NCBI RefSeq assembly: GCF_033958435.1
Contig: NC_134146.1
Location: forward strand, 28,046,501 to 28,110,500
Direction of reading: 5' to 3'
DNA length: 64,000 bases
From: Carettochelys insculpta
Taxonomy: Eukaryota > Chordata > Testudines > Carettochelyidae
Position 1 is the stretch's first letter; the number at the start of each line of letters is the position of its first letter. A model generated the notes under the pieces. It searched no databases and was not told the origin of the DNA. It saw only the letters and a program-made list of their open reading frames with translations. The position numbers and the translations under genes are program-made. This document shows positions 57,836 through 64,000 of this stretch, piece by piece.

Positions 57836-58489
57836 ATGGAGGCAGCTGTCCCACACCGGTCTGTAAGGCATTAATGAAGCTCTAGGGAGGCTGCACCAAA
57901 AGAAGCCAAAATGAGAGGGACTGCAAGGAACAGCCACTCAGAGCCTGGCAGGCGCATATAGGAAGAGCTGCAGGGGAGATCAGGTTCAGTTGTTTCCTAC
58001 AGCTCAAGGAGAAAGGACAGGTGGAGGGAGTGCTAACACTCAAGACAGAGCCATGGTACTAGCAGGCACCAGAGAGAGAGCTAACTGGTTACTAGTACTG
58101 GCATCCTCAGGCCTGGAAGTAAGAGTGTTGAGAGTGCTGAGGTCATGGGGAAGTGGCCTAAGAAAACATACTGAGAGGTTGAAAGGATGCAGCATCTGCA
58201 GTAGTGGGCAGGCCTGGGTGTCTCCCTCACCTCTACTTGCCATTGGGATATTGGCTGGAGAGTTGGATTGTGGTGCTTGCCCCTGGGAGGGGGAGAACAG
58301 AGCATTGAACAGCTGTGTCATGAACAGGATTCTGTAGTTCTTGGAGTGATGGCAGGCCAGGCACCATTAGGAGTGGGCATACTCTCTTACAATGCTCATC
58401 CCCAAGATGACCAGCAGGAAATTCCAGCATGGTGAGTGGAGTCCTGCCACAAAGCTAAATGACATTTGCTTCTTGAGTCACTCACTAAA
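57836..58489. other. GC-moderate unassigned block
   Basis: Purine-rich phrases (GAACAGCCACTCAGAGCC, GAAGAGCTGCAGGGGAG) recall LTR-like blocks such as 15420-16272, but nothing is decisive. Overlapping open frames up to 115 codons on both strands have no domain. Confidence 0.3.
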
Positions 58490-58574
58490 GGGAATGTTCT
58501 CCAGATATTCTCTGAGGTCTTCTCTGAACCTTCTCCATTTTTAACACCATCCTTCCTGAATTGTGGACACCAAT
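58490..58574 (-). mobile_element. CR1-type LINE fragment
   Basis: TCTGAGGTCTTCTCTGAACC and TTCCTGAATTGTGGACACCA are the inverse of a CR1/L3 3' region. It is truncated abruptly where the dispersed repeat begins at about 58574. Confidence 0.5.
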
Positions 58575-58668
58575 GCATCTGATGAAGCGGGTCTTTGCCT
58601 GTGAAAGCTTATGCTCCAAAAAATCTGTTAGACTATAAGGTGCAACAGGACTTCTTGTTGGTTTTGAG
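58575..58668 (+). repeat. Dispersed reptilian repeat, 3'-tail copy 4
   Basis: GCATCTGATGAAGCGGGTCT, GTGAAAGCTTATGCTCC, TCTGTTAGACTATAAGGTGC, and a terminal GGCCTAACACAGATCTG. Same order as the copies at 18585, 20690 and 24605. It joins directly to the CR1 fragment. Confidence 0.65.
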
Positions 58669-60498
58669 GCCTAACACAGATCTGTGAGGCTAGACCTGAA
58701 AACAGCCTAATCGGAGCCTGAGTACTTGGCAGCAGAACCATTATGACTAAAGAGGGGCATGGTGAATTCATTTTGATTAAAGTTAGGTTCATTTATTTGG
58801 GAATACATGTTGTGAGAGGAAGGAAGAAAGATCTTTGTGTTCCAAAAGTTTGTAAAGTACTGCCCTCAAATATTTATTCTCCTGTCCATAGTACAAGCAA
58901 ATGTCTATATCCTCCTGACCACACACCCACTGTTAGTAGTGTACTACCAGCTGAACGTATCTTTGCTTTTACTAATGGTGATTGGCCCCTTCATTTTAAA
59001 TTGAGGTAGTGAACATGATAAGGGTAGTAATAGCAACCATACTGCAGAATAACTGATTGTTCAGCTGATGTGTCTGCCATTAATTGGCTTGGAATCGCTG
59101 AGGGGGGAAAGCCACGATTCCCTAAGACTTACACGCTTTGCTATTTGGAAGAAAAAATGTCTGTAGATAGTAGGTGGTATGATTCACAGATGAACTGGAA
59201 GAAGGAGGAAATATTGCCATTACTTCAGCATCTTTCTAAAGACATGTTATTGCATAAGAGTCAGCAGCTGACTTGGGAAAAAAGACAGAAAAATGGGCAA
59301 CATCTCCTAGATGAACTACACTTTTATTGAATTTCTGAGAACATGGATTAAAAATTCCTCTCATGAAGTACATAAACATTCAAGCAGTTTGGCATTGCTT
59401 ATTGTTTCACTGAAAATGAAAAATAAGCTGCAAAAACAGTCCAATTTTTCTTCTTAGCCAAATGCTGTTCATCATATGATGTGTCCAGTGGAATCACTGT
59501 TGGTTGTAGAATTAAATAATTGGATTTTAAACTGTATATCAGTTTTTGTTCCGTAATGTAGATAGTAGCTGAAATGTGAAAAATAGAAACACAAGACACT
59601 GTCGCTTATATTTACTAGTTCAATAACATGTGGTGAGTGTATTTGAGGGCTGATTTAAACAGCAAGTACACTCAGCGAGTACAGTTAGCATTTTAATGCA
59701 AGCTTTGGGGATATTTGTTGGGGGAGGGTTACAAATTGATGACAGCAGATAAAGAGTTCACATAGATAGCTTTTTATAGTTTTAAATAGCAGGCCCCCGA
59801 GATTTCAACCACTAGTTTTCTCATAGAATTCTTGTGGAGAAGTAGGACACACATAGGTATTGTAAAGTTCTCCATTAGCTCAAGAGTTCATGTAGCTGTT
59901 ATAAAACATGCAGGATTTATTCAGTTCATTTAGGCCAAGAACATATATTTTGTTATAAGTGGGGTGAAACTTTATTATTATGAATTGAGTTAAAACTCCA
60001 TTGAGGTTCATAAGTGTGAAGTCAGTCTTCAATTAACGTAACTACATGCATACACCCTCACCTAAAAGAATTGTTGTGTGCAAACATCTGTATTGTTTTT
60101 GTAGACATGTATGTGGGAAGAGGAGTCGCACAGAAAATGGAAACAGCCCAAAACAGAGGGAGAGGCAGAGGCAAAAAGTGAGGAAAGCAAGCAGCAGCCT
60201 GTAACCCCACAGTGTGGTGCTAGAAAAAGCAGCTAGAGAGAGCGTTTGGCTCTTGTGCTGGCATCTCTAAATTAAGCTGTTTCTTTTGTTTTTGTGTTTT
60301 TTCTGCATTCAAAGGAGTAAGACTTTGTACATTCATGGTAAAAAAGCAAGATAACATCAGGAAAAATACTGGACTCCACCTATTTCTAGTTGAAAGGAAT
60401 CATCATCACAGGCCCAAAATTTGCTTGGCCACTCTGGTCATAAATAGGCCACAGTATTAAATGATCCAGGACTGGATCTCATGAGGATCTGAGGAGCC
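58669..60498. other. Unassigned sequence
   Basis: Mostly AT-rich with no recognised repeat. An open frame of 86 codons at 59070-59330 (+) is listed separately. Confidence 0.35.
59070..59330 (+). other. Small open frame of uncertain status
   Basis: 86 codons, ATG to stop, with a charged, helix-prone C-terminal half (WKKEEILPLLQHLSKDMLLH, then WEKRQKNGQHLLDELHFY) and no low-complexity bias, which makes it look more protein-like than the other short frames. I recognise no family, the start lacks a strong Kozak context, and no promoter or splice signal ties it to a gene. Most likely chance or an old retroposon remnant. Confidence 0.12.
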
Positions 60499-61268
60499 TC
60501 CTAGAACAGTAGTCACCAGCCTGTCAATTGCAGTAGATTGATAGACGCAGAAGCCTCTGTCAGCAGATAGCAAACCTCAGGTAGGCTGTTTCTGCCTACC
60601 TGGCCCCGTGCTGCTCCTGGAAGCAGCCAACTGGCTGAGTGAAGGTATGTCTCTGCAGCACCTGGGATGGTGGGGAGGAAGCAGCTGTATATTGCATCCT
60701 CCCTAGGTGGGAACTGGCCAATGGGGATAGCAGACGAGGGCATGGGCAGCAGCGCAGCACATGGAGATACCCCCTTTCTCCCCACCCCAGGGGCCACAGG
60801 CAGAGACCTACCTACACTGACAGCCATTTCCAGGAGTGGCATGGGGCAGGCAGGCAAAGGCAGTTTACCTGAGCCCCGCTGACTGGGAGCTGCCTGTGGT
60901 AAGTGCCTCCTGGCCATTGCCCACACACCTACCCCTCTGTACCAGCCCTGAGCCTGCACCCAAACTTCTTCCCGGAGTTCACATCCCTCGTGCACCCAGA
61001 CATTAGAGCTCTGGGAAGGAATTTAGGTTCAGGAAGGGGCTTCAGGGTGGGACAAACTGCCACCCAGAGTTTGAACTCCTCACTCCTGCATCCCAACCCT
61101 CTGCCCCAGCCAGATGTGAGTGAGGGAGAGCAAGTGGGGGTAGGGTGGAGTGGGTGGGGCTTTTGGGAAGAAGTGTGGCCTCAAGGAAGGCACAGGGTAG
61201 AGCCTGGGTTGCCTTTACATTCAGAATTGTTCTTGTGCATAATAGGTTTTGATACCACTGCCCTATAC
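60499..61268. mobile_element. Non-autonomous hAT element, 754 bp
   Basis: Element 60507-61260 begins CAGTAGTCACCAGCCTGTC and ends with the inverse of CAGTGGTATCAAAACCTATT. The start is followed by AATTGCAGTAGATTGATAGA and AGCAGATAGCAAACCTCAGG, a phrase I know from an abundant turtle hAT family (there with GCGATCGA). Flanking octamers TCCTAGAA and CCCTATAC agree at five of eight positions, a decayed target duplication. The 160-codon minus-strand and 133-codon plus-strand open frames here are not transposase. Confidence 0.7.
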
Positions 61269-62059
61269 TGTCAGCTCCTATTGATCTATTCTTGTTGCTT
61301 TTAGAGGCCCCAGCTGAGTTCCCCTTTGTCTAGGTCCTGGGTAAACATGTGAAAAGAGAGAGTGCTGCCCAGAAGAGGATATTCTGCACTTTACAGGGGT
61401 TTGCCAAAACCTTGCTGGGCAAGGCCCTTATTGCCTACTTGGTTTTCAGCCCAGCTGGCCAAGATTTTCTAAGACAGTCAGTCTTAGTTCTCAAGTGCCC
61501 AAATGGAGACAACCGGTAAAGGGTCCGATTGTCCTAGAGTGGGTGAGCCACTGTACATCTGGTCTTTTTAAAGCTGCTCCAACTGGGCATCCAGAAATTC
61601 AGCCTCCCTCCCCAATCAGTTTGCGAGCTCTTTGCATTTGTCCCCTTTGTACCTATATTGTGACAATTTGCAGGCAACTGACCCACATCTGGCCAATTAG
61701 AAAAGCCTCTTATTTATAATATAAAGAATATGTGCACATGGTAGGGGAAATGATCTCATTTTCTAGCAGTGAGAGAGATGCCTTTTTTCCAGGATGACCT
61801 TTAGTTTCTAAGCTCATTATTTTGAAAAACTTCTTCTATTTACAGCCTTTTGGTTCCTATCCATAATACCGCAGAAACTGTTACTCCTGGATGACATTCA
61901 GTTATTGCTAGCAAAGCTGTGGCATGGTTCCTGTTCAGTGTGGATGGGATTTTTTTTTTAAATTCTGTGAACCAGTCTAGATAAACCCTAGTTGGTGCCT
62001 TTAGGCATTAACTTATGTAAATAACAACCATAACAATTTTTTACAGCTCCCCTAGTTGC
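61269..62059. other. Unassigned sequence
   Basis: Nothing recognised. Confidence 0.35.
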
Positions 62060-62400
62060 TCACTGTATACCACATTTGCCAGACCTTGAATCGTTCTCGT
62101 AGTTCTCTTCTGAACCTTCCAATTTTTCTACCTCCTTCTTAAAGTGTAGACTCCAGAACTGGACAGGATATTTCTATGGAGTGCGGGGGAAGGGTCAGGG
62201 GAGGAGTGTCTCACCAGTGTTGTATGCTGAGGTAATATTGTCCCTATTCCTACTTGATATTCTCCTGATAATACATGTTTATGTCATTGCATTGCAACCT
62301 CATATTCAACTGGCTGTCACCAATGAGCTCTGAGTTCTTTCCAAGGTCATTGCTTTCTGGAATACAGACCTCCCATTCTGCAGCTGAATGATCTGACATT
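62060..62400 (-). mobile_element. CR1/L3-type LINE fragment
   Basis: CATTTGCCAGACCTTGAATC, CTTAAAGTGTAGACTCCAG, AACTGGACAGGATATTTC, TCTCACCAGTGTTGTATGC and the run about 'ttctcctgataatacat' are the inverse of the CR1/L3 3' region ('...acccagaactggacacaatactccag...' in other copies). Old, with indels. Confidence 0.6.
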
Positions 62401-64000
62401 TTGCTTCACTAGTCTCGTTGATGGGAGTTGGAGATGGGAGGACAAAGAGGGCAGTTGCCCCAGAGTCCAGCATTATTTCAGCAGCAGCAGGCAGCCGGAG
62501 CTACAGGCCCCTTCAAAATGTCACAGCACCGCTGCTGTGATGCTTCACACAGCTCTAAAGCAGGGAGGGAGCCCAGCACCGCTGACTGTCCTAGGCCCTG
62601 TCCTAGCTACCCTTCCCCTCGCCCCTTCTGGGAGATATGGAGCTGGGCTCTTACTTTGCCCTGGGGCCCATGATGGCTATCAGCCCCTCTGAGCTTCACT
62701 AAACCATGTTTGATTTCAATGTAGGGTCTCAATAATCCACAGTTTTGTTTTCTTTCAAAACACATTTTTATCAGTGGTGACACTCCCATGAAATATTTCA
62801 CTTTTGACAAATTTGCATTTTCCGAAAGAAAAAGTTCTCTCCAAAAATTTCCAAACGATGTTAGTTGCAGCATTTGATAATGGTTTTAGATGAATAAGTG
62901 TCTGCGAGAAAAGGGCTAGATGTTAAATTTTATTGTTTGCAATGGGGTGCAAAATAAATGACTAGTTCAAATCCTTTAAGTGTAAAACAGAGGTGTGACC
63001 TTGTCAGTGGTGCCGAAGAAAGGAGGATTAATGAGTCATTCTGATAACATGATTGCAATTTGCTGTTTGGGGATATTACAGATATTCAAGATGCATTTGA
63101 ACCACCTGAAGTTAATGTTCAAACTTACCTTTCTGCTAGTCTAAAACAACTACAAAGAGTATTGATCATAGGGGCCTTATTAGGTGTATTTTGGCCCAAA
63201 AATAGATGTAGTGCAGCACTATGTTGAGGATGATGTATAATGAGCTTATTGCCATCCAAAGAATGCTTTCTTTGGATTTTAGTTCTAATTGTTGGATGAT
63301 AGTTTGTCTTACTTTTTTTCGCATCTGCTCAGCAAAAGTTGTTTAGCTCTCTGGACAAATGAGCACAAAATTGATGGAAGCTGATATTAATGTTCATGGG
63401 GATGACAGTATATTTAACTAGTGAAAAAAACATGAGGCTCCTGAAAGATATTCCACGTTATGTGTCCAAACCAGGAGCAATGCATATTGGATAATTATTC
63501 TTTGCATGATTTAATAATAAGAAAACTGTTTGAGAGAGATTTGGATTGAAACAATCACATTCCTTTATAAATAAGAGAGATTAAAAAAAGAAAGGGCATA
63601 TTATTGTATGAAAAGTAATGAGAAGACCCAAAGTCAAATTTATTCTTAGCTAATTGTATGCAAACAAATGAAATCATAGATTAGCATAGCATACATATTT
63701 TGATAATAGACTAAAGATCAAACAAATTTAAACTGTCAGACTGGAGTGTCTCCATCCAGATGCTGTCTTCATTCTTTGCTAAGGAAACTGAACCAAAAAT
63801 ATTACTCCTTTGTTTTTACAAGAGTTTGTATCTCTGTGATCCAATAGTTATTGTTCCACCCCTTTTCTCAAAACACTGTGCCAAATAATTCCAAATGCTT
63901 TGGGTCAAATATTGAGTGCAACAAATGAAAATTTCTAGTGCTTGAAAAAGGACGAAACAAGTCTTTTTAGTTCTTTAATTTTTAATGTCATTTTGAAATT
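62401..64000. other. Unassigned, AT-rich toward the end
   Basis: A GC-rich patch at 62430-62690 gives chance open frames on both strands. From 62880 to the end the sequence is AT-rich and repeat-poor; no gene seen. Confidence 0.4.

Noticed and set aside
60513..60995. 160-codon minus-strand frame
   Set aside because: Lies wholly inside a non-autonomous hAT element with recognisable termini and has no transposase motif.

Overview
The window is vertebrate nuclear DNA that appears almost wholly non-coding and is dense in old transposable-element copies. The best fit is a turtle. It carries a tRNA-derived SINE with a CR1-type tail (the Cry I / tortoise Pol III type), several CR1 LINE fragments, MIR remnants, many short non-autonomous hAT elements, and many fold-back MITEs whose ends read roughly GGCcwTGTCTACAC. 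That mix is, from memory, characteristic of testudine genomes. The palindromic 'TTCGAAA'-rich MITE and one dispersed repeat variant recall soft-shelled turtles, but that narrower placement is only an impression. A crocodilian is the main alternative.

I found no intact protein-coding gene, tRNA, rRNA or CRISPR array. Every open frame is short (longest about 195 codons), lacks a recognisable domain, or is a decayed retrotransposon reverse-transcriptase piece. The window most likely lies in an intergenic region or a very large intron.

Layout. 1-2.3 kb is unassigned. 2.4-4.8 kb is GC-rich and composite: a hAT fragment, a minisatellite-like tract, two facing transposon ends, and between them a CpG-rich, promoter-like retroelement segment. 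5.6-7.0 kb holds a palindromic MITE ending in TTAA, directly abutting a 957-bp hAT element. 7-17 kb is mostly unassigned, with one Tigger-like mariner (12.6 kb) and a possible LTR-like block (15.4-16.3 kb). 17.2-18.5 kb is a Tigger-like element next to a decayed LINE reverse transcriptase on the minus strand. 18.6-22.9 kb has dispersed repeats, the SINE, a 409-bp near-perfect palindrome, and a hAT element with a perfect 8-bp target duplication. 24.6-30.9 kb has a CR1 copy, MITEs and MIRs. 33.7-34.7 kb is a CR1 3' end with RT motifs. 35-51 kb holds at least nine MITEs, two small hAT elements and an L2-like remnant, separated by AT-rich unique sequence that may include conserved non-coding elements. 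52-56.6 kb holds a GC-rich block with a direct repeat, a long CA microsatellite, two related hAT copies in opposite orientation, and a CpG-rich LTR-like segment. 57-62.4 kb has a purine tract, CR1 fragments and another hAT element. The rest is AT-rich and unassigned.

No genes here can be said to work together. What the window records is layered transposition: ancient MIR, L2 and CR1/L3 pieces; a middle layer of hAT, Tigger and MITE copies; and younger CpG-retaining LTR-like segments. All family names rest on recognition by eye, and element boundaries are approximate unless a terminal repeat or target duplication is stated.
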